DNA of 64,000 nucleotides. Source: Ophiura sarsii. Lineage: Eukaryota > Echinodermata > Ophiuroidea > Amphilepidida > Ophiuridae. Both the position numbers and the translations under genes were made by a program. Below the pieces are notes generated by a model. It made no database searches. It was not told the DNA's origin and saw nothing but the letters and a program-made list of their open reading frames with translations. Below are positions 10,530 to 21,751 of the stretch, piece after piece; position 1 is the stretch's first letter, and every line of letters begins with the position of its first letter. The stretch covers positions 27,162,234 through 27,226,233 of the forward strand of contig CM069456.1 in the NCBI GenBank assembly GCA_035610835.1, written 5' to 3'.

Positions 10530-10977
10530 GAGTATGAATTGGTACCCAAATTTAGAAACAGTATAAAGTGATCAATCCCTGTCTGTGATTTGATTTTTTG
10601 GGGGGACAAATCCAATAAATAGTGAAGAGTTGGCTCACATTTTTAGTTACTTTTCACTGCTAAACTAGCAGCTTCGTCAGACTGGCAACTCTGTCTAGTG
10701 GCAGTAGGGATTTCCTGTTGCTAGATGTAGAGGGCGTAGTCCTGACGAGTTGATAGTAGATGTTGTACAGTGTGTAAGCCCCTCATCTTTGTTGAGTGTG
10801 TTATCCTGTCTCCTACTCCGGATCTAGATTGCCTCTGTAAGCTATCCATCTAGCTGGACCTAGTGGTCTTGTCTGATTCGCAGTCTATAGTTTTGGCCTT
10901 ATCCAGTTAGTAGCTGCTATGTGGTCGGTGCTAGCTTATTTGTGTTGTTTATTGATGTAGTCCTTCCTTGTCAACCA

Positions 10978-11214
10978 CTATAGTTTGATCAGTTCCAAAT
11001 TGGCGAAGCCTCCTTACAGCAGCGAATGAATACAAATAGATGCAAGCGTGCAGGAAGGCAACAAGCGCACTGTCTATCAAATGCATGACGCGTGCGTGCA
11101 ACCAAAATTGTGTGCGTATGACCATAATCACGTTCGTACGCTTAGATTACATTTACGCGCAAAGAGCCGAAAACCCGAATATTTCTTGCAAATTTGAAGC
11201 TGATAAAACTATAG
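10978..11214. mobile_element. MITE, CAGTTCCAAATTGGCGA family, copy 1
   Basis: The termini are CTATAGTTTGATCAGTTCCA at the left and its imperfect complement ending AAAACTATAG at the right. Related copies with the same termini are at 40321-40555 and 50653-50820. The interior is GC-richer than the flanks and rich in CGTGCG words. Non-coding. Confidence 0.7.
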
Positions 11215-11350
11215 TTAATGTCTTTGCAAGATGTAATGCCATATTTCTTTTAAAAAAACCCCTTTATATTCTAAAGTTTTTTGAAGGCCTTTATTGTCTG
11301 AAAAGTGAAATTTCAAAAATGTCCCATACCTTCTTTTCTTTTGTGTACAG

Positions 11351-11581
11351 GAGGAAAACAATGGCAACACACTGTTCAAACGTGCCAAGTATCCATCCCG
11401 ATTTGACGAGGATGAACCACCTGATATGGGCAGCTCACATCCAGAACCCGGTGCCATCCCGGGGTCAACAAATGCAGGCTCACCGCCACAAGCAGATCTC
11501 ACCCATCAGCAAATCAAAGAAATGATGGCACAGGCAAGGAATCAAATCATTGCCAGAAAGGATCAGCTGGAGGAGGCTGGG
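11351..11581 (+). CDS. PRPF3: PRPF3 exon 3
   Basis: The acceptor TTTGTGTACAG precedes GAGGAAAACAATGGC, and the donor GTAAGG follows at 11582. The 77 codons (residues 83-159) read from EENNGNTLFKRAKYPSRFDE to QQIKEMMAQARNQIIARKDQ, matching the human segment with [20 protein letters not shown]. This is the weakly conserved linker after the PWI domain, except for the IK-MM-A helix, which is well kept. Phase 0 on both sides. Confidence 0.9.
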
Positions 11582-11794
11582 GTAAGGTTCATTTTAACTT
11601 TGCTAATAAGTTGCTATACTAGACTTCAACGGTTTCAAAGGAACGGCTTAATTCTGTTATACCCTACACACCAATATCGGAAGTATGCGTCGTTCTTAAA
11701 AATCATGCACTATGAATACATCTGTGAAGGGTATAACAGAATTACTCCAAAGGAACTTGTTACGACTCCTGTCCCCTTTTAACGTAGCTACTTA

Positions 11795-12103
11795 GGCCAA
11801 CAAAAAAAAGTTGTTATGTTGTCCTCGACCGCCCGCTCGTCAGATTTAGGGCCGCTCCAATTTCTTTTCTTTTTTCAGATTTTTTTTTTTTTTTTCAGAT
11901 TTTTTTAAAAACAGTTTAAATGGCATTAAATATTGAATTAAGTGTTTATAACATATATGTGCAACTCTTAGAGTGATTTCAACTTCTTGTTGGCTGAACT
12001 TTGAGCTTCCGCTGGTAAAAGAAGAAAAAAGAAAAAAAAATCCGCCAGCCCGCCCCTCCTCTCTGAAAGCTGTGGAGGACAACATAACTAAATTTTTTTG
12101 GCC
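11795..12103. mobile_element. MITE with GGCC ends and TTA duplication (PIF/Harbinger-like)
   Basis: The left end GGCCAACAAAAAAAAGTTGT continues TATGTTGTCCTC; the right end is its near complement, GAGGACAACATAACT to TTTTTTTGGCC. The flanks are TTA on both sides. GGCC termini with a 3-bp TTA/TAA duplication recur at 47559 and 59111, and 3-bp duplications of this kind are typical of PIF/Harbinger. Confidence 0.65.
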
Positions 12104-12523
12104 TTATCCAGGGTTAGAGTTTTGTGTTAAGCTGTGAGAATCTTGAATGGATTCTCAAAAAACAATTACGAGAATCTTTCGATTCTATGCTCTATTTGAT
12201 TTTGGTATAATCTTGAAAAGTTTGCAAGAATCTACTTGAATCCTAACACATTTGTTTTGGAGAATCTTTGCAAGAATGGATTTTTGTCTTCTTTCCAAAT
12301 GTGTAACCTTCTATCATATACGCCTATAGTGATTATAGTCAATAGTCACAATATGATGTAAACTTAATATTTGATACTAAATCATATGGTAGTAACAGCC
12401 ATTTGACATGGAACTTTACAGAACTGCCAAAGTTGTCAATTCAAAAACTTGCTATGCAGGATCAGAAATTTGATGAGAATTAATGATCCCATTTTATATG
12501 AAATAAACAAACGAAATGATTAA

Positions 12524-12807
12524 CCCTAACTCTACCACCCCCCCCACTTTTTTCAGAATTTTTTCTTCAACGCGGAAAATCGACCAAAATATCCCCCGAT
12601 CCCCCCCCCCCACCGGGATTTGATCCAGGGACCTCTCGCACCAGAGGCGAGGGATTCCACACTTCACCACGGCTGTCAAGCACAGTTCTGGGCAGTGTAT
12701 TGCCCAGACTGTATGTATTGGGTCCATTTTTTCATCAAAAAACTTCCACGCCGGGTGGTACCAACGTGCCCAGTCGTGGTATTTTGGGGTATATGGTAGT
12801 GTTAGGG
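12524..12807. mobile_element. TTAA-flanked MITE with tRNA-like interior
   Basis: TTAA at 12520-12523 and 12808-12811 brackets termini CCCTAACTCTACCA and TGGTAGTGTTAGGG, 13 of 14 bp inverted. TTAA duplication with CCCTA-type ends is the piggyBac pattern. Inside, at 12611-12665 on the minus strand, is a tRNA-like segment: A-box-like TGGTGAAGTGTGG and a T-arm-like CCTGG-ATCAAAT-CCCGG. Confidence 0.6.
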
Positions 12808-12843
12808 TTAATAATTGTCTTATTAACATCTTTGTAATCACAG

Positions 12844-13124
12844 AAAGGAAAGAAACCTGCCAAACAATCGACGTCTGACCCTTCGCAGCAACTCATGTCT
12901 GACGCTCTAGAGAAAGCAAAACGTGCCGCCGCAATTCAAGCTCGAATCAATGCATCAATGGCCAATGTGGGTCTTGCGGGGGCGCTGCTTTCAGCGGGTC
13001 AGAAGCAGCCGCAACAGCAAGCTCAGCAAGCACCAAGTGTTACAGCAGTGAAATACGAGGGAGGTGACATAGATGGGAAACCTGTAGGCACCACTGCAGC
13101 GGTAACAGCTAACTTTGCTGGAGG
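12844..13124 (+). CDS. PRPF3: PRPF3 exon 4
   Basis: It begins after TGTAATCACAG and ends before GTAAGA at 13125, in phase 2. It encodes residues 160-252, starting KGKKPAKQSTSDPSQQLM and containing DALEKAKRAAAIQARINAS, the counterpart of human NDAIEKARKAAELQARIQA. A Gln/Ala-rich segment (QKQPQQQAQQAP) and an Ala/Thr-rich tail follow, not conserved with vertebrates. The split glycine joins exactly to exon 5. Confidence 0.9.
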
Positions 13125-13813
13125 GTAAGATACACTCTTCTGGAGACCCAGTCATTCTCTCATTGTTCCGCATCGGCCAACGTCGGCGGATACAAGTTGA
13201 CATTCAAATCTCACGACAATATCCGTCATCCGCGTCAGATGATGAGCAATTACGAGAGTATGAAAGGGTCTTAACACTTACTGTGACGGGGGCGGCCATT
13301 TTGAAGAATTGTGAGCTATTTTTGGGTAATTTCATAATAGCTGCCGGGTTGACTTTAGCAAATAAATTTCCTACATTATGTAAAATAACCAATTTAAGTG
13401 AGTGTGATTTACTGAAATTCATCAGAATAATACTTCTGTATTTGTTTTGAATACAATTTGAAATATAAGACAAGTTGAGCAATTGTAATGTACGCATTTC
13501 AACACTAATTGTATCAAAGTGAACAATTCAATCAAATAAAAACACCATGCTCGGTCTACAATTTGTGTAAGCTTAGACTTCTAAGCGTATTTAGTCGTGT
13601 GTGATGTGTGCCCATTGAATTATGTGCAAGCCTGAAAAATCAACAAATCTTACACACAAAAATAAGAAAACAAAACAAAAACACAGTAACCTTACATTCC
13701 ATGATTCAGAGATAGACTTTTCCCAGTGACGGATTCGTAAAATATGCTGTGTTGTTTTACGATAAGATCAGGCAATAACCTACACTGTGTATGGCGACGC
13801 ACACACACATAGC

Positions 13814-14005
13814 CTACTGTTTGTTACCGCATGACCCGCACCGTTCCGCTAATATCAGTAATTCCAAAGCCTTATCATCGCTATCAATAGCAATTTCTGG
13901 TTCTTCACAACTGCCAAAGCTATATTTATCTTGATTCTGAACTTCACTATCACCGGAATCATCCCCAAAAAGACGATCAATGTCGTCGATATTTTGCGTC
14001 GCCAT
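13814..14005 (-). CDS. Candidate small antisense exon in intron 4, unrecognised
   Basis: An ATG at 14005 on the minus strand opens 63 codons beginning MATQNIDDIDRLFGDDSGDS, strongly acidic, ending AERCGSCGNKQ. The N-terminus looks like a genuine acidic protein start, and a possible donor (GCG then GTAACA) lies just before the stop, so this could be a first exon of an antisense gene or of a transposon gene. No partner exon was identified. It may equally be a chance frame. Confidence 0.22.
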   Translation of the reverse strand: MATQNIDDIDRLFGDDSGDSEVQNQDKYSFGSCEEPEIAIDSDDKALELLILAERCGSCGNKQ

Positions 14006-14426
14006 AATATTTTTGTTCAAAATACGCGATGAATTTATTTTTGCTGTTAGTGTTTCTACTCCATTTTGGAATATCCGCGTTACGTTTCATCCCATCCATC
14101 TGCTAAAATGCCTATTTTTGCACTGACTTCCAAGGAACCTTGAAGGATACCACGAGGCTGTACCAGGCTGTACTTCCGGTTCAATAATTATTGAACTCCG
14201 CATTTTTAAAATCAGAAAAGAAATTTACGAAAGGTCAATCTGAATTGATTTTAGAGCCAATAGGAAATGGCGTATTTTGCGCTTTTGACCTCGATCGCCG
14301 TTTTTTTTACGAACGATATTTCTAATTGGCCGCTGGGTGAATACTTGGAACGGGCAGCACACAACTTTATGACGTCACAAGCTGTTTGTTTTGATTCACT
14401 AATCGATCAGCGTCACAGTAGGTGTT

Positions 14427-14685
14427 AATGAACTAATTATATTGTTTCCCACTTTTGTCTATTTTGTTATTAGCAGAAAGCTGATTAATTTCTCTTTATA
14501 GAATTTGAGGCCTGAGAAGTGATTCCTTTGATAATAAACAAAAGAAATATGGAAATGAACTAATTATATTGTTCCCCACTTTTTTGTTGTTGTTGTTATT
14601 AGCAGAAAGCTGATTAATTTCTCTTTATAAACTTTGAGACCTGAGAAGTGATTCCTTTGATAATAAACAAAAGAAATATGGAAAT
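14427..14685. repeat. 127-bp tandem duplication in intron 4
   Basis: AATGAACTAATTATATTGTT begins units at 14427 and 14554. Both units contain AGCAGAAAGCTGATTAATTT and TGATAATAAACAAAAGAAAT with few substitutions plus a small GTT expansion in the second. It looks like a recent local duplication. Confidence 0.85.
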
Positions 14686-15613
14686 ATGCCCACATGCTGT
14701 GTTATCACACTGGAATGTTTGAGCCTCGTTCAAACCTTTTTACTTGATAATGTCTTCCTGTTGTGAAATCTTTTCTAATCATTCTATAAATAACAAACAG
14801 GAATCAGACTTTTCTATTACTCAAGTTAATTTTGAAATGAAAGTCATTTACACACCCTTTATAGAAAATGTAATCTGAATAAACTGGTTATTACTAGCGG
14901 TTTCAGCTGGTGATGGTGATAAGTAATAGGTAGCAATGTAGCAGAATAAGAATATGGAGGAAACTGGTTACTGCTGGATTTTTGTTGCCCCCACCACCCC
15001 CCAAAAAAAACCTAAAGCTGTTAGGCCAACAGAAAAAGAAAAAAAGTTTGTCTCAGAAGAAACCTGAAAAAATGCTATGCGAAATGCAGTATATTTAAAA
15101 AACTCCATGAGCCAGGCTCAGTGAATTTTCTATTTATATTAAACTTCTATTTGTATACATGGCAATTTTACTCTTGAAGCAAGAAAATTAAACTGATATC
15201 TTCACAATGTGAAATTAAAATTTGAAGAATCATCATATTCAAAAGTTCAAGAAAATCGAGAAAAAAAGTTATGCAAGCAGTTGCCAGTTAACCATCAATA
15301 AAAATAACTGCCACCATCTTTTCAATTATAATTTTCAGTATAATCTTGTGTTTCTATTCCAGGAAAAGAATAGAAACACTGTTATACTGCTATTTATGTA
15401 TTATCCTATTGTGAATTTTTACTTGAAATGAGCCAACATTGCTGAGCCCAGATCAGGCTTTAAAGCTTTTTTTTACTGTGGAGCTGGTAGGCGCTACTTT
15501 GTGGTAATGAGGCTGTTATCAGAAATTAGTCAGTCCCTAGCAAATGGCTATTTGTTTCAAGCACTGTGTCTAAAAATGTTCATTTTAAGTAACCTCACCT
15601 TTTTTGTATTCAG

Positions 15614-15896
15614 CCCGACACCGTTGATCCTAGATGATGCAGGCAGAACCGTCGATGCCACCGGAAAAGCCATCCAACTCACCCAGCGTATGCCAACCCT
15701 CAAGGCAAACATAAGAGCCAAGAGACGCCAGGAATTCAAGGTATCACAACAGGAGAAGCCACAGGACACGGTCAGTGATTCATCAAAATTCTTCGACCCA
15801 CGGGTGAGCCTTCTGCCGGCTGTCAGACAGAGAAAGGGATTCAAGTTTCACGAGCAGGGGAAATTTCTACAGGTTGCGCAGAGAGTTCGTGCCAAG
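15614..15896 (+). CDS. PRPF3: PRPF3 exon 5
   Basis: The acceptor TTTGTATTCAG supplies the last base of a glycine codon and then [20 protein letters not shown], which aligns to human [20 protein letters not shown]. It continues [34 protein letters not shown] and QVAQRVRAK, the start of the PRP3 core domain. The donor is GTTAGT at 15897, a non-consensus +3 base. Residues 253-347, ending in phase 0. This is one of the most conserved parts of the protein. Confidence 0.95.
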
Positions 15897-16025
15897 GTTA
15901 GTGAATATGACTATAGATGTTGTCACCTGTAAGTAACGTCACAGCTTGCCTGCCGGAATGCATGCCTGACAATACTAATGGGGTGTCCATTATAAACCAT
16001 ACACTAAACCAATCCAGTCATCTGT

Positions 16026-17405
16026 ATATGGGCAATTCCAAGCAAATGTCAACCAAATAGCCAAAATTTCAAATGTGCATCCAAAGTTTAATTCTATGCC
16101 TATAATGTAGGCAAGAGTCCAAAGTTCAGGAATTTTTAGTTTGTTTAGCGATACTATGTTTTTTGATGTATAAACTAGCTAATTAGCATAAATTTGCATA
16201 TTTGCAGCTTACAAAATCAGTGAAAAGGCTTGTTTTTATTTATTCCATATCTTTTAGACACATAGGTATGATGTTTAAATAAATGTCAGGCACAATAGTA
16301 GTACTGATGGGAAAAGTTTTGATATAAATTTAATTTTGATCAACGGCCGATTAGCCTCGTTAATCCAGGTAATTAGTATGCCTTGCATAATCTCATGTCA
16401 TTCCGCAACGCAAAAGTACAATTTTTTAGGATAGCAAGAAAAAAAATGTACCCTATTTTCATTTAACTATTTTTTCTCTGCACACAATTGACATGCTTCA
16501 CAATGATCAAAAAAAAATTGGAAAATTCTGTTAATTAATAGCCCTAACGAGCGTTGCGGAATGACGTGTTGCGGAATGAGAGTGCGGAATGACAAAGGTA
16601 TTAATCCCTATATTTAGGCAATTTATTGAGCAAATTGTGATATTTTTGTGTACTTGGTATAAGATCATCCTTATTTATGATAATTCATTCAAATATGGAC
16701 TCTAAACTTCTAAAAAAGTTTCAAAATTGATGAAAACTCATAATTTGCTGAATTAGGCAACTTTGATGTGCAAGCTGTTGAATTCGGCAACTTTATCACA
16801 AAATCATGGCTACTTTACCTGTAAATGATGATTTCAATGTGAAAATAGTTGGGTTACTTGTATTCACGAATTTGTAACATATGAAATGCCACTGATTACT
16901 CTTTCTTTTATTTTTTATGCATATTAAAGCATAAAAACATGTTTTTTCTTTTCTCTATGGGGTTTTGCACACAAATTCACACTGTCATTCCGCAACGTCA
17001 TTCCGCAACACCTACTTTTATTTTTTGATGACCTACTAGAGATCCTAGCTGATGATTAAGTTTTATGAAAATGCTTTTGTCAGTTAGCTAACACTTCAAA
17101 CCTTCTAAAAAGTAACTTCAATAATGATACACTCTAAAACGTTCACAGAGTTTTCACTTTGTGTAAACATGTAAAAAAAACACCAATCGTCTGCGTCATT
17201 CCGCAACGCAAATTTGCATATGCAAATTAGGATACTTGGAAGCGCAGTTTAATTTTTTCCCTAGGTTAATTTTTTTAGTATCAATCGCTATTATCAAATA
17301 AAGTTGTAAAATGGGGAGTAACTACAAATCTCTGGGTTTTACACCCAAAAGAAAGTGGATTTTTGTGTGTAAATGTCATTCCGCAACGCGTGGAATTGCC
17401 CATAT
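16026..17405. mobile_element. 1.4-kb inverted-repeat-ended element with repeated TCATTCCGCAACG
   Basis: ATATGGGCAATTCCA at 16026 is matched by TGGAATTGCCCATAT ending at 17405. The word TCATTCCGCAACG or its complement occurs at about 16400, 16555, 16570, 16985, 17000, 17200 and 17385, on both strands. No coding frame of note. The class is unclear; the evenly scattered internal motif looks like clustered protein-binding sites or remnants of subterminal repeats. Confidence 0.55.
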
Positions 17406-17654
17406 GACAACAGTGAATGGATTGTCCCACATGAATGGAATGGAACCAGACACCTAACATGGTTGATCAACAGTGAGGTGACATGGCAAATAATAAAAGT
17501 TAATGTCAGAATCTTTTTTAGGCAGAAATATGACCGGCTGCTTAGGACAAAATGAGCTTTAAGCTTGGGAGCACACAATGATTTTCGGTCCCGGTCTGCT
17601 GAAAGAGGGAGTTATATACCAAAATGTTCCCTGAAGTTTGTAGAATACAACCTA

Positions 17655-17927
17655 CAATCAAGGAAAATAATAGTTGGCACACTTGATACAATTTAATACA
17701 CCTATCACTGTGCTCACAATAGAGAACCGACATGGGACATAGCACTCTTTAACAGCACGCAGAGGGCTCCCCTCTCTCTCATCCTTCCCCACCCCCCATC
17801 AATCAATGTTGAGAGAGCTGCCAAAGCTTCTGATGACATGTGGCTCGGATCAACATTGCCTCGGGGGAGAGGGGCACTTTTTTTCCTTAATTGGGACAAA
17901 GTGTGCCAACCTTTTTTTCCTTGATTG
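17655..17927. mobile_element. TA-flanked MITE, CAATCAAGGAAAA family, copy 1
   Basis: TA at 17653-17654 and 17928-17929 bracket CAATCAAGGAAAATAATAGT and its complement TTTTTTTCCTTGATTG. It is nearly identical to 50079-50352 in the opposite orientation. The TA duplication suggests mobilisation by a Tc1/mariner-type transposase. Confidence 0.8.
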
Positions 17928-18296
17928 TAAGTGGATGTCCTTGGATGTTAAAATTACCTTTGACCTTGATTAAGGGTCAAAGGTCACATGTATTTCAATG
18001 GGAGATCAAAATCTAATTTTAATGTGGTAAAACAAATTGGGCTAATAAACCCTAAAAAGTACATCATATTGTTAGGCTGAGTGTTTAGAAGAAGAAAATT
18101 AATCACAACTTTAATTGTTGATCAATAGTTTTGACCTATGACCTCTTGAAAATGACAAGTCGGCCAAAATAGGCAATTTTTGGCAAATTCTCAAAAAGCG
18201 TAAAACAAGCAAATGTGGGGAATAATGTGTCGGTCAGGCCCGTACGACAAGATTTCTTTTTAGTCGCCTTCCCGGTGTTCTCTCTTCGTATTACGA

Positions 18297-18731
18297 GGGG
18301 TAACACATGATCGTTCCAGGATCGTGAAATACCCCCCTATTTGACGGCGTTTCGCGGACAATTTTGCTAATTTGACCCCCTTTTCGCACAAAAACGAGGA
18401 CATTTTGACTGAAAATAACCACCCCTTTTTCACCATTTCAAGGACACTTTCTATATAGTCCCCCTATTTGCGACAAAAAAAGACACATCTGGTTCAAAAC
18501 ACCCCTTTTTCCTTCGTCGCGGACAAAGCCTGTCCAAAAAACACCCCTAATTTGTTGAAATCACGGACATAGCTTTCAAAATGACCCCTTATTTTTGGAA
18601 ATCGAGGACATATCTTCAAAAAACACCCCTAATTTGGGGAAATTGCGGCCATAAATGTCTGCGGAATGTCCTCGGACATGGCACAGAAAACCCCCCTTTT
18701 CCGCGATTTTTGGAACGATCATGCGTACCCC
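18297..18731. mobile_element. Inverted-repeat-ended element carrying a GGACA minisatellite
   Basis: The ends are GGGGTAACACATGATCGTTC at 18297 and the complement GGAACGATCATGCGTACCCC ending at 18731. The interior is about seven degenerate 45-60 bp units of the form ACCCCTAATTTG followed by a spacer and CGGACATA. No coding capacity. Confidence 0.6.
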
Positions 18732-19279
18732 AAGTCAATGTTGACTGAAACCACCGGGGTCGCCTCAGCACAAACTCAAGTGATGATATGCACCAGAAAC
18801 ATCAGTCTGTTCCCCAAACACCAGTTTTCTAAATATGGATATAATCAAACAGCATGGAAAAGTCTTTGTGTGCTATTATTTTCTCAGAAGCTGGTTCGAA
18901 ATTCACAAAAATAAATGTAGCGTGAACATATTAATCTTTTACAGTATTGACCTTCATTCTATTGAATTAGCTTGTTCATAACTAATGAAAATCCATTCCT
19001 TCCCCCTAAGAAAACCTGGCTACGGACTTGGTTCTAACTTTCAGTTATTTCCGTCACTTAGAAAACATGCATGAGATGCCATGTTTCAGGAAATGTCCTG
19101 AATTCAAGAAATTTGTAGTTAATAATGTATTCTTTTCAGTCTATTTACTTTTTTCCCTGTGGTATTTTGCCATTTTTAATTTTGTTAATCCATCTTGGTC
19201 ATAGATTATTTCATACGGATGTTATAACCAAATTTAAATATTTGACCTTGTTTATCCATATACCTTGTTACCCATGCAG
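18732..19279. other. Intron 5 end, nothing recognised
   Basis: AT-rich intronic sequence up to the exon 6 acceptor, with no repeat or gene visible. Confidence 0.4.
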
Positions 19280-19381
19280 TCGCAATTGGAGCGGTTACAA
19301 AATGAGATTGCCCAGGCTGCAAAGAAAACTGGTATCTCGTCAGCAACTAAGCTAGCCTTGATCACACCTAAGAAAGATCTG
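19280..19381 (+). CDS. PRPF3: PRPF3 exon 6
   Basis: The acceptor CCCATGCAG precedes 34 codons, [20 protein letters not shown] then [14 protein letters not shown], aligning residue for residue with human [20 protein letters not shown]. The donor GTAAGT follows at 19382. Phase 0 at both ends, residues 348-381 in the PRP3 core. Confidence 0.95.
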
Positions 19382-19598
19382 GTAAGTAGTTCATTGTAGT
19401 CAATGTATATAATGCATAATGAATAATTGGTAATATTAGATGAGACATGTGCCATTTGTTATAAAATCATTCTTCATTGTTTTTCACTATTAAAATGGTT
19501 AATATACAGATAATTAACATCGGATCAAGGGTTGAACTGTTATCTAGAATGGGGTGCAATATGAACAGATATTACCTGCTCATGTGTGATTCGGTGTA

Positions 19599-19997
19599 CC
19601 GTATTATCCCTATTAAGCGCCCAGGACCTTATAAGCGACCACCCCTGTTTTTCTCAATAACTACCAACAAGCAATCCCTTATAAGCGCCACACCTTTTCA
19701 AATGGTCAGCCTCCTCAAATGACCAATTGTACATTTTCGTTAGTACGTGAAGTGGACGCAGCCTTCTCAAACTACCACTTGTACATTGTATTTAGTACAT
19801 AAAATGGTCAGCATCTTCAAATGACCATCAAATGGTCAGCATCTTCAAATGACCATCAAATGGTCAGCATCTTCAAATGACCACTTGTACATTTTATTTA
19901 GTACGATAAATGAGTTTAAAAAGGTAACATAATAAGCGCCCAGCCCACCCAAAATGACTTTGCTAACCGCCCTGGGCGCTTAATAGGGATAATACGG
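19599..19997. mobile_element. TA-flanked foldback MITE, GGGCGCTTA family
   Basis: CCGTATTATCCCTATTAAGC at the left and its complement ending GGGATAATACGG at the right give termini of about 27 bp, flanked by TA on each side. The interior includes GCGCCCAGG and GCGACCACCCC words and a short tandem repeat. A partial copy lies at 8096. Confidence 0.82.
19803..19885. repeat. 27-bp tandem repeat inside the MITE
   Basis: Three units of AAATGGTCAGCATCTTCAAA followed by TGACCATC. Each unit is itself nearly palindromic (TGGTCA and TGACCA). Confidence 0.8.
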
Positions 19998-20281
19998 TAG
20001 TTCAAATTTGCTGGGCAACCAGCATAAGCATGTGTCTATATCCAGTTGATATGGTTTCTCATGTTAAACCTGCATACTATGCCATAAGGGTGTTATTTGC
20101 CTGAGGTCAGCCTTTTCTTACTCAAAATTAATTCTACAGTTAATTTTTTTTCCCAGCACACTTTGGTGCTTTTCCCAAAACTTGTAACAAAATGTGGACT
20201 TGTTTCAGGCTTTTTTCATTACATTTTGCAAAATAGTAATTTAATTCATGATGATGTTATACTCTTGTTCTTTTTGAACAG

Positions 20282-20570
20282 AGAGAAGATGAGATTCCAA
20301 ATGTTGAGTGGTGGGACTCGGTCATTCTACCCAATGATACGTATAGTGACTGCAGGAGTATGGGTACAAAGTTTACAGGAATAACTCATCTAGTAGAGCA
20401 TCCTATACAGATGAAGGCGCCAGTGGAACCGGCCATCAATCAAGCAAATATTCAGATCTTCCTCACAAAGAAGGAGAGGAAGAAACTAAGACGACAAAGA
20501 AGAAAAGAAGTACAGAAAGAGGTACAAGAAAAGATAAGGCTTGGATTAGAACCACCTCCAGAACCAAAAG
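20282..20570 (+). CDS. PRPF3: PRPF3 exon 7
   Basis: It starts after TTTTTGAACAG as REDEIPNVEWWDSVILPND, matching human EGDIPEIEWWDSYIIPNG. It continues FTGITHLVEHPIQMKAPVEP and the strongly basic FLTKKERKKLRRQRRKEVQK, ending RLGLEPPPEPK before GTAGGT at 20571 in phase 1. Residues 382-478. The segment between SVILPND and FTGITHL is shorter and diverged relative to vertebrates. This is the end of the PRP3 core domain. Confidence 0.95.
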
Positions 20571-20899
20571 GTAGGTTTTGAAAGTCTACTGTGTTTTAAG
20601 ATTAAAAAGGAGATTTAATTCAATTGCCATGTGTTGAAGTCTACTGAGGTGAAAGTCCTGAAAAAAGAGCTTGTCTCATATCCTGAAGTCCGGATAGACT
20701 AGTGATTAAGTGCTACATTCTATTTTAATTTTTGTTTTCTTATTTGTTACTTTTTTTGGAGTTTAACCTTACAAATTGGCAATAACGGACCATTATTGTG
20801 GACTCTAACCATGTCATCAGATTGGATGAGGCAAAGGTTATTGGCACAGAGCAAGACAGATACAACAGATGGATCAAAGAGGCTATTGAGATCAGAAAT

Positions 20900-20926
20900 A
20901 GAGAGAGAGGGAGAGAGAGAGAGAGA
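20900..20926. repeat. GA microsatellite
   Basis: An interrupted (GA)n run in intron 7. Confidence 0.8.
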
Positions 20927-21188
20927 CCTCTACGATGAACCGAGACGAGGGGCAATACAGCCTATCCCATGTTTTTGATGATCTTGTCATCTGGTCAGAA
21001 ATCCCAGATGATAAATCAACTGGCAACAAATACTGGATCAGAATAATGAACATTCCATTATTCCATATCAGATTTTAATAATCAACGATCCTTATGAACC
21101 TATGTTGATTGTAGTTCTAAATATCCTTATGATTGCTGTATACAATTTCCCTGATTGCAGAAGCAAATGATGGCAGCTGACAAAGTGA

Positions 21189-21371
<183 letters not shown>

Positions 21372-21617
21372 TAAGTCAAACATATTGGATGGCATATAAT
21401 ACGGGTAGCACGTGGATGTCACTTGCGGTTACTACATGTGAATTTAAAGTATACATGTCCAATTTGTAAATGTACAAAGAGAAATGACTATCATTTAATT
21501 TAGAAATAAAATAAAACATGAACAAATTGTGTTTTTCTGTTGGATGGTTTGGAGCATTGGGTTGAGTAAGAACAATTAAACATTTTTTCCTCTTTGTGGT
21601 TGTATCACATCTTGCAG

Positions 21618-21731
21618 GACCCACGAAGAGGCAAATGCAACTAGAAAACTTACCAAAGAACAGAGGAGCGAGAAGAAGATTAACAAGATTAAAGAGGATA
21701 CGTCCGCAGGGGTTGAAGTAGCTGTGTATAA
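21618..21731 (+). CDS. PRPF3: PRPF3 exon 9
   Basis: The acceptor CATCTTGCAG restores the lysine codon and gives [20 protein letters not shown] then [17 protein letters not shown], matching human [20 protein letters not shown]. The donor GTAAGT is at 21732, leaving two bases of a lysine codon. Start of the conserved C-terminal domain. Confidence 0.95.
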
Positions 21732-21751
21732 GTAAGTGAAGGTATAATAGA

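Noticed and set aside
17714..17899. A 60-codon frame shared with 50107-50349
   Set aside because: Both lie in copies of one MITE that are nearly identical at DNA level, so the shared frame is no evidence of coding.
17974..17986. GGGTCAAAGGTCA, a perfect DR1 nuclear-receptor-type site
   Set aside because: A single 13-bp match in an intron with an inverted partner close by; too short to call regulatory without conservation or binding data.
20796..20978. Frame containing a Glu/Arg run
   Set aside because: Translation of a GA microsatellite in intron 7.
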